A program made the position numbers and the translations under genes. A stretch of 64,000 nucleotides of DNA from Achatina immaculata (Eukaryota; Mollusca; Gastropoda; Stylommatophora; Achatinidae): positions 29,311,814 through 29,375,813 of the forward strand of contig CM019691.1 in the NCBI GenBank assembly GCA_009760885.1, read 5' to 3'. The notes beneath the pieces were generated by a model. The model searched no databases. It was given only the letters and a program-made list of their open reading frames with translations, and was not told the DNA's origin. This document shows, one piece after another, positions 22,445 to 33,184 of this stretch; within the stretch, counting starts at the first letter, position 1; every line of letters begins with the position of its first letter.

Positions 22445-22920
22445 ATAAGATATAAGAATATAATGTATTTTTATTCTTGGTATTTTTTAATCTTTATAGG
22501 TAAATGAAAGGTTGAAGGTTACACATATTACACATTCACAATTACACCAATGAAAGAAAACAGACGCAATCAATATTGCTTCTTCAAATAATCACACAAC
22601 TTATGTTGACATAAATCATCAGTTTACATAGTTAATTATCAGATTATATTGCTATCAACATATATCACTATAACAATTTTCTAAACATTTAGGTTCGATT
22701 CAGCTTGTAACAAACGTAAATAACTGGCAAGAATGTATTCACATGCATATGCATAAAAATCAGTAATATAAAAATTAAGTGCACACAATAAGCACCACTT
22801 CCACTTTACCACAAAAAAAAAAATAAAAACATCAAAACCCTGGATAGAACAGTTATACCTTGACTGAGTTATGACTATTCATTACCATTCATAACGCAAT
22901 CACTAACAAAATATTTACAT
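22445..22920. other. unassigned stretch
   Basis: AT-rich; nothing recognised beyond short A runs. Confidence 0.5.
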
Positions 22921-22924
22921 AAAA

Positions 22925-23184
22925 ATCGATCGGGATTGACTGAGAGCGCCTATAGCACAGCTTGCGGTTGGAGAAAACAGAAATGACTGGAAAATAATAC
23001 AAGAGAAAAAGGAACAGATGAAGGCCAAAAGAAAAAAAAATCTCAGTGGTCCGACTAAGTGGCATAGAGAACAAAAAAGAAAAGCACCTGAATTAATCGG
23101 AAACACCAAGGACCCCACAAGATGGAGAAACTTGATCGCCACCGCTATCCGCTACGGCAAATAATAATAATAATAATAATAATT
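22925..23184 (+). mobile_element. LINE 3' end with (TAA)n tail
   Basis: Frameshifted LINE C-terminus ending NTKDPTRWRNLIATAIRYGK then a stop and a (TAA)n tail at 23159-23182. The RW..LIATAIRYGK ending right before a trinucleotide tail is typical of RTE-like LINE 3' ends. Confidence 0.6.
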
Positions 23185-24384
23185 TCGGTGTGTCCTTCCA
23201 GGAAAGTGAAAACACGTGTATTTGCTGAAACAGAATATATACTGAAGCAGGATAAATAATAAAAGAGTGCCAAATATATCCCAGTTCATTTTGCGTGTAT
23301 TGAAATAAAATAGGAATAGGAGTAATAATAATTGGATGATCATTTTTCATATGGAGTGGTATAAATGTGTGTGATTATGCAGAGGACAGAATAAATAGAA
23401 GGCTATTGCTAAATTTGATGAAAAGCTCTGCCATTTGGATTTGTGTAGACCTATGTTCTGTCAGAGAATAAAATGGAATAAGAAATGAAGCAAATGTGAG
23501 GCCAGTGATCACGTAAAATCAATAGACCTTTTAGTGGTTAAACGAGATACGAAACGACACATCTGGAGAAGAAAGGAATAGAAAAATAACTGTGAATTAA
23601 CGTGAATGTCTGGGAAAATATGGAGAAAGAAACGGACTAAAACACCTTTGTGACTACAACCATCGTGAAAAACTTCCATATAGTAAGAAATAAGTTAAAA
23701 TATGTTCTTGGAAGTCTTGGACAGACAGAATAAGAAACTAGGTTGATAGATAGCACAATAGATTGGGTTAAATTTAGAAAAATAATGGAAATAAAATTTA
23801 AGAATAAACCGCAAAGAACATCAAATCAGACCGCAGCTGAATTGTAAATAAATGAAAAATAAACTGAAGAAACATTGGACAAAAGAACATGTTAATAGGC
23901 CTGCAAATAGACCTGCTGATTCGAAGTTTCGATTTTTGCGTTTTGCTGACAAAAAGCGTTTCTGTTTTTTCCGTCTATGTCGATATAACAAGTTTTTATA
24001 ACGTGAGTGCCTCTATTTATGTCTGTATGAAACATTAGACCTGTGTCTGCTAAAGCAAGTCATTACTTTTAAAATGTTAATGAGTTATTATTTCTGTACT
24101 CGAGACAAATCCATAGGTGCTCAAATTTTCCACACTGGAAGGCGATATTATCACGGGGCACACACTCCGTAGCACAAGCGGGAACACTGACGAACAGAGA
24201 CGAGCCGGAAAAAGATCTTTGCGATTAGAAAATGAATGAAGAAATGTTATTTTCTTATTTTTTTTTATTTTAAAAGAATGGGCACGCAAGTCTCTCTAAC
24301 GTTATGTCCTCATCACTCAACTTCATATACGAGAAATAATGAGTTATGACGACTTTGGCAGTGTCGCAGTACAGTAGTAGTCGA
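23185..24384. other. unassigned AT-rich stretch
   Basis: No gene or repeat recognised over about 1.2 kb. Confidence 0.5.
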
Positions 24385-24720
24385 GGCAAGTTCGATTCGC
24401 CACTCAGCGACCCATAACTGATACGCTAGCGTCAGGGTAGGCAAAAACCAGTGGACCAGAACCCCATCCCTCTTCTCCGTTGGTGCACCCAGTAACAGGT
24501 CTAGCCTGGGTAAGATGGCAGGGATAGGCGGTGGAGTCTGCTAAATAAATATTGCATTCCCCCCCCCCTCCCCCTCCCTCGTTGTTAAATTGCACTCAGC
24601 ACTCCGAAGAAATAGTCATCATAACCCCCCACCCCCACCAGACACGAATCTATGCCTCAGTAACCTCGCCCCATCCGCTGCAAAGAACAACCAGGTCGCA
24701 GCTTCAGGGAGGTAGAAGAA
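24385..24720 (-). mobile_element. pearl/Helentron-like element, copy 3 (decayed)
   Basis: Minus-strand copy: on + it reads CTCAGCGACCCATAACTGAT with a single unit of the ~33-bp repeat (ACGCTAGCGTCAGGGT), then GGCGGTGGAGTCTGC, a C-rich run (24556-24580), and GCAAAGAACAACCAGGTCGC. These are reverse complements of the blocks in copies 1 and 2. A further piece (GTCGTGGAGTCTATGGAGAA) lies at 25158-25180. Having one unit only shows that the core array is optional. Confidence 0.55.
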
Positions 24721-24811
24721 GAAAACAACGTGAACTGGAACTGGATGATACCCAGGAGCATTTAAAAAAAAAAAAATAGGAACCAAGGAAGCGTTCGTAC
24801 AGTAAAGTAAC

Positions 24812-25085
24812 AGAAGACAGTTTTGTAGGATTAGAGCTCGAAAAAAATTGTAGACACAGCACTTTAGTGAGACGTGAGAAAGATGGCGCAATTCATTAGT
24901 ACGCTTTTCGCTCGTGGTTAGATGGCTGCTCGTCCTACCGGAGTCCGTGGTTCGAATCCCAGGTAATTCTCTCGTGATTTTTCTTTCTCTCGCGTCTCCC
25001 TGAAGTGCTTTGTCTGCGATGATTTTTTTTCGAGGTCTAATCCTACAAAACTGTGTTCTCTTATCTTTACTGGACGATAACCAGT
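24812..25085. mobile_element. SINE family C, head-to-head palindrome
   Basis: The right half (24890-25075, +) is a tRNA-derived SINE with A-box-like TGGTTAGATGGCTGCTCGTC, B-box GTGGTTCGAATCCC and a 3' end TGAAGTGCTTTGTCTG. The left half (24812-24880) is the inverted 3' end (GTTTTGTAGGATTAGAGCTC, AGCACTTTAGTGAGACGTGA). Together they form an inverted repeat with ~75-bp arms. Confidence 0.6.
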
Positions 25086-25204
25086 CATAACTCTCCTTGG
25101 TATTACTAGGAAAAGACAGTCTGGATAAACACGGCAAGGGTGGAAGTAGTCATCATGGTCGTGGAGTCTATGGAGAAGCAGCTTGTACTTTTTTTGCGTC
25201 CGTT

Positions 25205-25395
25205 TCAATTGTTCGGTATAGTAAGAGAACACAGTTTTGTAGGATTGGACCTCGAAAAAATCGTAGACAAAGCACTTTAGTGAGACGTGAGAGAAAGAAA
25301 AATCACAAGACAATTACCAGGGATTCGAACCACGGACTCCTGTAGGACGAGCAGACGTCTATCTACGAGCGAAAAGCATACTAACGAATTGACCT
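25205..25395 (-). mobile_element. SINE family C, inverted second copy
   Basis: Full minus-strand copy of the SINE at 24890-25075. On + it reads AACACAGTTTTGTAGGATTG, GCACTTTAGTGAGACGTGAG, then GGGATTCGAACCACGG (inverted B-box) and ACGAGCAGACGTC. About 85% similar to its neighbour by eye. Confidence 0.7.
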
Positions 25396-25539
25396 AACTC
25401 ACACCTCTGATTCATTAGTTCATGCTAACCTCAGTCATCTAGTCTCAGTTGGTCTTCACAACTCTTATAAGTGCTAAGAACGTCCAGGTCATTTCCAGTG
25501 AAATAGAAAAACAACCACTCTTGTGTAGTACACAACCAA

Positions 25540-25650
25540 CACAAACACTGGAATCATTTCTGTTTAAAAAAAAGCATTGAAAGACATCCTAACGTCAAAG
25601 GCCGGACATTTATGGGCATGCCAGAACAACACAAACAGTTGATGCCAACT
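25540..25650 (+). mobile_element. LINE family 4, 3' end fragment
   Basis: Short piece matching 16855-16945: ACACTGGAATCATTTC, CATTGAAAGACATCCTAACG and TTTATGGGCATGCC, i.e. the LKDILTSKxGHxWACxxN region. Confidence 0.65.
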
Positions 25651-25683
25651 ACCAGTGAAATATGCAGTGTTAAATGTAAAGGT

Positions 25684-25915
25684 AACCTTGCCATGCCTTA
25701 GGGGCACATAGGGGTATGGTGTTACTGCCCATATTTTCCTTGACCTGTCAGCATACTAGAGGGTGATGTGGCCAGTATCACGCATGGCCGCCTTTCCTTC
25801 CTCAACTCCAGAATAAGTCAGATACCCATTTATACTGGGGCGCCTTCGGACGGATTCGAACCCCCGACCTTTGCCATGAAAGTGCGCTAACCACTTCGCC
25901 ATACTGAGTCTATGC
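25684..25915 (-). mobile_element. tRNA-derived SINE, family D, minus strand
   Basis: On minus: GTATGGCGAAGTGGTTAGCG (A-box), GGTCGGGGGTTCGAATCCG (B-box), then GGGTATCTGACTTATTC and GGCGGCCATGCGTGATACTG, ending in a TTACCTT tail. Same 3' half as 57507-57665 and similar to the 3' halves at 28632 and 36330. Confidence 0.8.
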
Positions 25916-25974
25916 GAGAACTTTAAGTTTTGAAGAAAGGAAGAACTGGAAATTAATACAGAACTGGCTCTCTT

Positions 25975-26350
25975 GGGGAGCCAGCGGTGAACCTCTTCTC
26001 AACTGAATGGAAGAGTGGACGTACTGATATAAAAAGAATCATGGATAAAATAATAACAGCTGCAAACACAAGGAAACTCATCAGGACAGAAATGAGATAT
26101 TTGTGGAGAATGCTAAATGTAAGAGACAAAATCAGAAATGACACCATCAGGGCAAAGGACTGGAGTAACACAAGTACTACATTACATCGAGAAAACAACT
26201 GCCAAATGGTTTGACCACGCTACGCGACTACAGCCAGACAGTACAGCACAGAAAACATTCACGCTAAGAACTGAAGGAAACGGAGAAAGAGACCGCCCAC
26301 GAAAGAGGTGGGGGAGAAGAGGGCGTGGAGAGGGGGGAAGTGGAAGAGGG
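25975..26350 (+). mobile_element. LINE 3' fragment, frameshifted
   Basis: MRYLWRMLNVRDKIRNDTIR (about 26090-26150) is a LINE C-terminal block (EMRxLRRxLxVxxxDKIRN). After a frame change it continues VLHYIEKTTAKWFDHATR (about 26168-26220) and GERDRPRKRWG (about 26283-26312). Separate from families 1-4 in detail but RTE-like in layout. G/A-rich sequence follows. Confidence 0.65.
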
Positions 26351-26354
26351 AAAA

Positions 26355-27140
26355 AAAAACACCATATCATAACGTCTATTTGTCCCCTCAATAGTGAAAG
26401 GCATACGAGACAGGAGGCATGACAAGACATGAAGCAGAACTGGAGAATGTAACAAGTTCAAGACATTTTCTGTAAATTTGCTGCCCAGGCAATGCAAGAA
26501 AGATGCCAACACCTCCCCCTCCCCCTCCCCCCCCCCACACACACACAAACAACGCCCATATGTGTCAGTATCATCTTGCAAGTCGAAATGAGCGCGCGAG
26601 AGTGCACACGCACACATACTCACATAAATTTGTAAGGTATTATAAAGAAACCACGTTGAAGAAATCAAAATAATACCTCCGTATTTCTATATTTACTACA
26701 ATGTTCACTACATCAGAGTTTCAATTAGACAGTGTCACGTAGGCAATCGAAGAGGTCAGAAATAAAACCCTCGGTCTTTCCAGAAAAAGGTCCTGGATTC
26801 GTGATCCTGGAGATGGCTGGAATGTGTTATGAGCCCCTTTAGTGTCATTCTATCTCTGGTGCTGAAATCGAATTCACAATCTTTCTTGGATGAAAGGGAA
26901 CAAGAAGAGATCCCATATTCTCTCATCGCTCACAAACCTTACGTTAGAGATGTCACGGAGAATGGTTTTTTATGAGAGCGCAGACCTCTCGTCTGCCGAA
27001 CCTTATAGAATTCAGTACACATCTCCGTCCTTTATAACAAAAAAACTTGGCTCGAGACAATACGTACTGAAAACCATCTGCTTAGGAAGCGATTGACACC
27101 GAAGTCCATGTATACGGAACTATGCCTAAATTCACATTAG
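26355..27140. other. unassigned stretch
   Basis: C-rich run at 26514-26540 with a CA run; otherwise nothing recognised. Frame 26890-27096 has no known motif. Confidence 0.5.

Positions 27141-27142
<2 letters not shown>

Positions 27143-27176
<34 letters not shown>
27143..27176. repeat. (AT)n microsatellite
   Basis: Alternating TA tract directly before the TTACCCGGCGTTGCCCGG block. Confidence 0.9.
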
Positions 27177-27178
<2 letters not shown>

Positions 27179-27500
27179 CTGATTACCCGGCGTTGCCCGG
27201 ATATTAATTTATCCCAATCTTCTATTAGACAGGAAAAGGAAGAAATTCTATTTATAGTGTAATATCGAAGTAATTTTATTTACCGATATTTTAAAGTATA
27301 AGTACACTATACAAATTATAGAATAAAATCTTCTACAGATTCAATACAATATTAATTTAAAGCAAAACGTGACTATAAACAACATTTTTGTCTCACCTCC
27401 AAAGAGCAAGAATAAATAAATTCTTGGGTGAACTCTCCCTTGAGAAAGCAACATATAGTTGTCTAACATAGTTAGAAAAGCAACTTGTTAGATATTGTTA
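27177..27500 (-). mobile_element. Helitron-like remnant
   Basis: Begins GATTACCCGGCGTTGCCCGG beside an AT tract. Near 27410-27475 the reverse strand has AAGAATTTATTTATTC and CTCAAGGGAGAGTTCACCC, resembling the end of Helitron/Helentron helicase-flanking DNA I have seen in invertebrates. No helicase domain is readable here. Family assignment is tentative. Confidence 0.35.
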
Positions 27501-27539
27501 GAAATTATTTTAATGTTTGTTAAAAAACATGTTAGAATA

Positions 27540-27829
27540 TCTGTATTTACAATGTATTTTTGTTTATGTATATGTCTGCGTGTGTATGTGTGCGTGAGTG
27601 CTATTTTATTAGGTTAATTACTTCTTCTCTTTTAGTTTGAATGTAATAGTTAAATCTTACACTCTTTTGATATGTTTTTCCTAATTTAATTTGTATATTT
27701 ATACTAAAGCAAGTGTGTGGGAAGAATGGAAGATGGAGTGATGAAGGGCAGAATGTAAGACGGGCCTGCGTGCCCAATTCTTTACCTTTAAAAATAAAGA
27801 TTATTCATTCATTCATTCATTCATTCTCT
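27540..27829 (+). mobile_element. possible non-LTR 3' end with (ATTC)n tail
   Basis: Ends GGGCCTGCGTGCCCAATTC, then AAAAATAAAGATT and (ATTC)n at 27803-27830. An AATAAA signal just before a short tandem tail is typical of a LINE/SINE 3' end, but no coding is visible. Confidence 0.4.
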
Positions 27830-27966
27830 ACCTTTCTATCCCTCTCCCTCTCTCTCTCCCTCTCTCTCCATTTCTTTTTCTCTCTCTCCCCCTACCTACC
27901 TCTCTATCCCTCTCTCCTTCTCCCTCCCCCTCTTTCTCACTCTCCCTCTCTCTCCCTCTCTCTCCA
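27830..27966. repeat. CT-rich low-complexity tract
   Basis: CTCTCTCCCTCT pyrimidine tract; gives Ser/Leu-rich frames only. Confidence 0.9.
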
Positions 27967-28049
27967 TAATTTGAAAAATATAAGAAAAATGCACACTGTC
28001 ACTGAGTAATGGTATCTGCTATAGAATGCACTTTTTAAAAACTAATATA

Positions 28050-28338
28050 AATATAAGCAAAAAAAACAAAGTTAAAATTTATTTATTTGGACTTGCCATG
28101 GGAGACTACAAATGCGTCTCTTAGACCAGTACCGCTCTATTTCACGATTATCTCCCTTAGATCATTTTCCCTTGAATTTGATGAATAATGCCTCCACCCC
28201 CTTCGTTCCGCCACCCCCAGGGGTGGTATGGGTGATGTTATACCCACAGTACTTTGTCCAGATTGTATGTCATATGTGTACCAAGTTTGGTTGAAATTGC
28301 TACAGGCGTTCCAGGGTGATGCTGGAACACACACACAC

Positions 28339-28340
<2 letters not shown>
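28050..28340 (+). mobile_element. Helitron-like terminal segment, first copy
   Basis: Contains ACCAAGTTTGGTTGAAATTG, then CAGGCGTTCCAGGGTGATGC and GGAACACACACACACAT running into an AT tract. Such a block before a short microsatellite is common at ends of non-autonomous Helitron-like repeats; I cannot prove it here. Repeated exactly at 30249-30538. Confidence 0.4.

Positions 28341-28386
<46 letters not shown>
28341..28386. repeat. (AT)n microsatellite
   Basis: AT tract; 4 bp longer than its counterpart at 30540-30582 in the second duplicate. Confidence 0.9.
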
Positions 28387-28396
<10 letters not shown>

Positions 28397-28631
28397 GAGG
28401 AAGATAAATAGATAGTATATGTAAACTTTCAGATATTATGGTGTTGGTAAGGGAAGTGTCCCAGATCTACTCAATTTATATTGAACATTGGAATTATAAA
28501 ACCAAAGTTTTACCGTCGGATATACTGCAAAATAGCTATGAAACCTTACAATTGTTAGACAAAAATAGAAGCAGAACGCAATTTTACAATCAGTAGTTAG
28601 GTGGACAATGAAAAACAGCACATGATATGAC

Positions 28632-28924
28632 CTGGTTTGCTGAATGGTTAAGCTCTTGGTCTACTATTCCGATGGTACAGGGTTCAAGTCCCAGTACTGG
28701 GGATCGTTCCTGGTACCACCACACCAAAAAGGCCCCGGAGTCCAACCAGCCTATAAAAATGGGCGCCAGAGAAATAAGGGAAGATAAATGCGGCCAGGCG
28801 TGATACTGAACACATCACATTTTCGCGTGCCGATGGTCTTGGAAATAGGGGCCTAACACGGTATCCTCATTATGCCTTAATGGCGTGGAGACGTGGATTT
28901 TACCTTTTTTTTTAACCTTTAGAG
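28632..28924 (+). mobile_element. tRNA-derived SINE, family B, copy in duplicate 1
   Basis: Head CTGGTTTGCTGAATGGTTAA with B-box GGGTTCAAGTCCC, then GGCCCCGGAGTCCAACCAGC, AAATGGGCGCCAGAGAAAT and GGCCAGGCGTGATACTGA, ending TTACC plus T run. Flanked by an 8-bp direct repeat GATATGAC (28624-28631 and 28925-28932). Identical placement at 30827-31119. Confidence 0.85.
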
Positions 28925-28998
28925 GATATGACTATTTATCAAAAACTGGTAGAGTCAACACAAAATCTGCGATCTCACTAACTGAAGTGACCGGCAGT

Positions 28999-29071
28999 TA
29001 AAAGACACATTTACAAAGACGGTAAAAGACACATTTACAAAGACGGTAAAAGACACATTTACAAAGACGGT
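28999..29071. repeat. 24-bp unit, three copies
   Basis: Three tandem copies of AAAAGACACATTTACAAAGA plus CGGT. A related unit (AGACACTTTACAAAGACAGT) occurs at 29717, just past repeat R, so R may have landed inside an older array. Confidence 0.85.
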
Positions 29072-29089
29072 AATCAAATTACACTTTGC

Positions 29090-29715
29090 AGGTCCCATGG
29101 GGACAACTGTAACAACAACATTTATCTTAACATAGTCTTTGTGAGACAGGGAACAGAGATCTGTTTGCTTAAAAACTCTGACCTACTTCTATAGCCCAGA
29201 AACTTGTGGCAATTAACACTAAATGTAATTATTATTTTTGTAAGATGTAATGTCAGACTGATGGACGGATGGGGACATGGAGATCACCAGCGGGGATGAA
29301 GAAAATCTAAGGTGAAACCATTGAATCCAGGAAGTGACAAGCCTATGGGTCTTTACAACAATGGCTATCAGAAAAATGTAAACAAAACAGAGCCAGCAGA
29401 CTACAAGTGGCGGGGAATGGATATCGTTGCGTCACTCATCAGATTCCTCATCCCAAAATCGGAGTGTCTCTGTGGAACTGTCTCAAAGTCGTCTGGCCAG
29501 CCAGCATTGCATGCTGGATCTGATGTGGAGAAAGGGGTTAAAGCACAGCCACCAGAGCTGGAAGGCCAGCCTCCACCATTGTCTTCATGGCAGTCCGAGC
29601 AAGACCACAGTCTGCCCTAGCAAGGAAAGGTGATGCAGTCGGAGGTACCCAGCCAAAAGGCGCATCGCTAAAATCAGGGTACCACCCATCATCGCCAATG
29701 TGCGTACGAAGAAGA
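29090..29715 (+). mobile_element. dispersed repeat family R with (GAA) tail, copy 1
   Basis: About 620 bp shared with 31285-31910 and, in reverse, with 62265-62905. Open frames such as KPLNPGSDKPMGLYNNGYQ are conserved between distant copies, but I recognise no domain. The right end is GCGTACGAAGAAGAAGACAC, and the third copy ends in a longer (GAA)n, so a retrotransposed element with a GAA tail is plausible. Confidence 0.55.
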
Positions 29716-29917
29716 AGACACTTTACAAAGACAGTAACAAAATGGCACGAAATCTTTCTGTTCGTAGTCAGAATCACCGAAACACCACAAAATCTGTTTT
29801 GTTAGTCTAAAAGTCAGAAATAAATGGCAAGAAATCTTAATGTCAGCATATCACAGGCATAAGAAATTATACGAAATCTTACTGTCTGTTATCAGTTCAA
29901 GAAACCACAAAAAAGTA

Positions 29918-30165
29918 ATGATCATCATAATCTGGTGACGTGACAGCAATGACTTGGCCGCTATGCTTCTCCACGTATCTCGTTCCTTGATTTTTATCCA
30001 TTAACTCAGCTGGTGACTTTGTATTGTGCCATTGCGTTAGATTGTCTATTATGTTTTCTTTTCTCTTGGCCTTTCCATGCCTCTCTTTCCATTTATCTTT
30101 CTTGTTATTATGACGTTTTCAAGCCTTATACCCTCCCCTCCTTATCTGCTTCACTGTTCTTGGGA
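29918..30165 (-). mobile_element. LINE 3' end, family 2, minus strand (duplicate 1)
   Basis: Reverse complement of the family-2 end: on + CATCATAATCTGGTGACGTG, TTAACTCAGCTGGTGACTTT and TTGTGCCATTGCGTTAGATT match the inverted forms of the region at 47950-48080. Repeated at 32113-32360. Confidence 0.7.
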
Positions 30166-30537
30166 GTCACAGCGGTAGTTTCCCGCTACATTCTGGAAGT
30201 TTGTGTACGGTCTGACCGCAAGACTTTGAACTCCTAAAAACTAATATAAATATAAGCAAAAAAAACAAAGTTAAAATTTATTTATTTGGACTTGCCATGG
30301 GAGACTACAAATGCGTCTCTTAGACCAGTACCGCTCTATTTCACGATTATCTCCCTTAGATCATTTTCCCTTGAATTTGATGAATAATGCCTCCACCCCC
30401 TTCGTTCCGCCACCCCCAGGGGTGGTATGGGTGATGTTATACCCACAGTACTTTGTCCAGATTGTATGTCATATGTGTACCAAGTTTGGTTGAAATTGCT
30501 ACAGGCGTTCCAGGGTGATGCTGGAACACACACACAC

Positions 30538-30591
<54 letters not shown>

Positions 30592-30826
30592 GAGGAAGAT
30601 AAATAGATAGTATATGTAAACTTTCAGATATTATGGTGTTGGTAAGGGAAGTGTCCCAGATCTACTCAATTTATATTGAACATTGGAATTATAAAACCAA
30701 AGTTTTACCGTCGGATATACTGCAAAATAGCTATGAAACCTTACAATTGTTAGACAAAAATAGAAGCAGAACGCAATTTTACAATCAGTAGTTAGGTGGA
30801 CAATGAAAAACAGCACATGATATGAC

Positions 30827-31119
30827 CTGGTTTGCTGAATGGTTAAGCTCTTGGTCTACTATTCCGATGGTACAGGGTTCAAGTCCCAGTACTGGGGATC
30901 GTTCCTGGTACCACCACACCAAAAAGGCCCCGGAGTCCAACCAGCCTATAAAAATGGGCGCCAGAGAAATAAGGGAAGATAAATGCGGCCAGGCGTGATA
31001 CTGACCACATCACATTTTCGCGTGCCGATGGTCTTGGAAATAGGGGCCTAACACGGTATCCTCATTATGCCTTAATGGCGTGGAGACTTGGATTTTACCT
31101 TTTTTTTTAACCTTTAGAG
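30827..31119 (+). mobile_element. tRNA-derived SINE, family B, copy in duplicate 2
   Basis: Same SINE at the same relative place as 28632-28924, with the same GATATGAC flanks. It therefore arose by the segmental duplication and not by a new insertion. Confidence 0.85.
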
Positions 31120-31284
31120 GATATGACTATTTATCAAAAACTGGTAGAGTCAACACAAAATCTGCGATCTCACTAACTGAAGTGACCGGAAGTTAAAAGA
31201 CACATTTACAAAGACGGTAAAAGACACATTTACAAAGACGGTAAAAGACACATTTACAAAGACGGTAATCAAATTACACTTTGC

Positions 31285-31910
31285 AGGTCCCATGGGGACA
31301 ACTGTGACATCAACATTTATCTTAACATAGTCTTTGTGAGACAGGGAACAGAGATCTGTTTGCTTAAAAACTCTGACCTACTTCTGTCGCCCAGAAACTT
31401 GTGGCAATCAACACTAAATGTAATTATTATTTTTGTAAGATGTAATGTCAGACTGATGGACGGATGGGGACATGGAGATCACCAGCGGGGATGAAGAAAA
31501 TCTGAGGTGAAACCATTGAATCCAGGAAGTGACAAGCCTATGGGTCTTTACAACAATGGCTATCAGAAAAATGTAAACAAAACAGAGCCAGCAGACTACA
31601 AGTGGCGGGGAATGGATATCGTTGCGTCACTCATCAGATTCCTCATCCCAAAATCGGAGTGTCTCTGTGGAACTGTCTCAAAGTCGTCTGGCCAGCCAGC
31701 ATTGCATGCTGGATCTGATGTGGAGAAGGGGGTTAAAGCACAGCCACCAGAGCTGGAAGGCCAGCCTCCACCATTGTCTTCATGGCAGTCCGAGCAAGAC
31801 TACAGTCTGCCCTAGCAAGGAAAGGTGATGCAGTCGGAGGTACCCAGCCAAAAGGCGCATCGCTAAAATCAGGGTACCACCCATCATCGCCAATGTGCGT
31901 ACGAAGAAGA
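31285..31910 (+). mobile_element. dispersed repeat family R, copy 2
   Basis: Duplicate of 29090-29715 with about eight substitutions by eye, most of those seen between the two 2.2-kb copies. Confidence 0.6.
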
Positions 31911-32112
31911 AGACACTTTACAAAGACAGTAACAAAATGGCACGAAATCTTTCTGTTCGTAGTCAGAATCACCGAAACACCACAAAATCTGTTTTGTTAG
32001 TCTAAAAGTCAGAAATAAATGGCAAGAAATCTTAATGTCAGCATATCACAGGCATAAGAAATTATACGAAATCTTACTGTCTGTTATCAGTTCAAGAAAC
32101 CACAAAAAAGTA

Positions 32113-32360
32113 ATGATCATCATAATCTGGTGACGTGACAGCAATGACTTGGCCGCTATGCTTCTCCACGTATCTCGTTCCTTGATTTTTATCCATTAAC
32201 TCAGCTGGTGACTTTGTATTGTGCCATTGCGTTAGATTGTCTATTATGTTTTTCTTTTCTCTTGGCCTTTCCATGCCTCTCTTTCCATTTATCTTTCTTG
32301 TTATTATGACGTTTTCAAGCCTTATACCCTCCCCTCCTTATCTGCTTCACTGTTCTTGGG
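32113..32360 (-). mobile_element. LINE 3' end, family 2 (duplicate 2)
   Basis: Copy of 29918-30165 with one extra T in a TTTT run. Confidence 0.7.
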
Positions 32361-32431
32361 AGTCACAGCGGTAGTTTCCCGCTACATTCTGGAAGTTTGT
32401 GTACGGTCTGACCGCAAGACTTTGAACTCCT

Positions 32432-32764
32432 ACAAACAAGATAGCAGGGGTTTAAAGATTTTAAGGCACCTCTTAATTCTCCTGACAGTCATTTCTCTAA
32501 GCATGTAAGGTATTTTACAGGGATCATAACGACACTCATTATCCCACTTCACTGTCAGTATCTGCCCCCCCCCCCCCAGCTACTCCGCGCCTGCTTGTTT
32601 GGGCAGACTCTTATTCACATGTATCCTTCATATCTGGAAGACATTCATTATCCGCCATCTGTAACTCGCCAGGTTTGGAGTGGTTGTCTTGCTCAGAAAC
32701 AACAATGTTTGTGTCTTATCACTATTTGAAAAGGTTAAAAAAAAGGGAAATTGTCATGATTTTT
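32432..32764. other. unassigned stretch
   Basis: Contains a C12-type run near 32566-32577; nothing else recognised. Confidence 0.5.
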
Positions 32765-33184
32765 TGTGAGACCCGGACACTGAACAAAACAGCTGAGAAA
32801 CACATAAATGCCTTTGAATGTAAATGCTACAGAAGAGTTCTTCAAATATCATGGACACATAAAAAACAACAAATATATCTATACTACAAGAACTTAATAT
32901 TGAAGAAGGCTGGCTAGTAAAGAGGATTAAAGAGAGAAAATTTAAATATTTTGGACACATTAAACGTCATGATAATCTAGAGAAGACCGTCTTGGAAGGG
33001 TACATCATGGGAAAAAGAAAGAGAGGAAGACCAAGGCGAAGATGACTGCAAGACGTCGTTGATGATCTGGAAATGGATGCATCAGCAGCAGGCCATCTTG
33101 CTTACAACCGAGAGGCCTACAGGAGTGGTGTTTGGGAGGCAAAGTTCCGCAAGGGACATGCAAAATGAATGAATGAATGAATGT
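32765..33184 (+). mobile_element. LINE 3' end, family 1 copy 6
   Basis: CETRTLNKTAEKHINAFECK, then GWLVKRIKERKFKYF, HIKRHDNLEKTVLEG and KRKRGRPRRR can be read in shifting frames. The ending GGGACATGCAAAATGAATGA leads into (ATGA)n. One of the better-preserved copies of this family. Confidence 0.85.

Larger units (their letters stand above)
28036..30234. repeat. 2.2-kb tandem duplication, copy 1
   Basis: The whole segment is repeated immediately downstream (30235-32431). By eye the copies differ at roughly ten substitutions and a 4-bp difference in the AT microsatellite (offset 2199 before it, 2195 after). Contents in order: Helitron-like terminus, AT tract, SINE B, three 24-bp units, repeat family R, and a minus LINE end. 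The substitutions I found lie in the right two-thirds; the first ~700 bp looks identical. Confidence 0.9.
30235..32431. repeat. 2.2-kb tandem duplication, copy 2
   Basis: Near-identical copy of 28036-30234 in direct orientation with no intervening sequence. The junction reads TTGAACTCCTAAAAACTAAT. The end (TTGAACTCCTACAAAC) resembles the start (TAAAAACT), so short homology may have mediated the event. It contains the same SINE, R repeat and LINE end. Confidence 0.9.
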
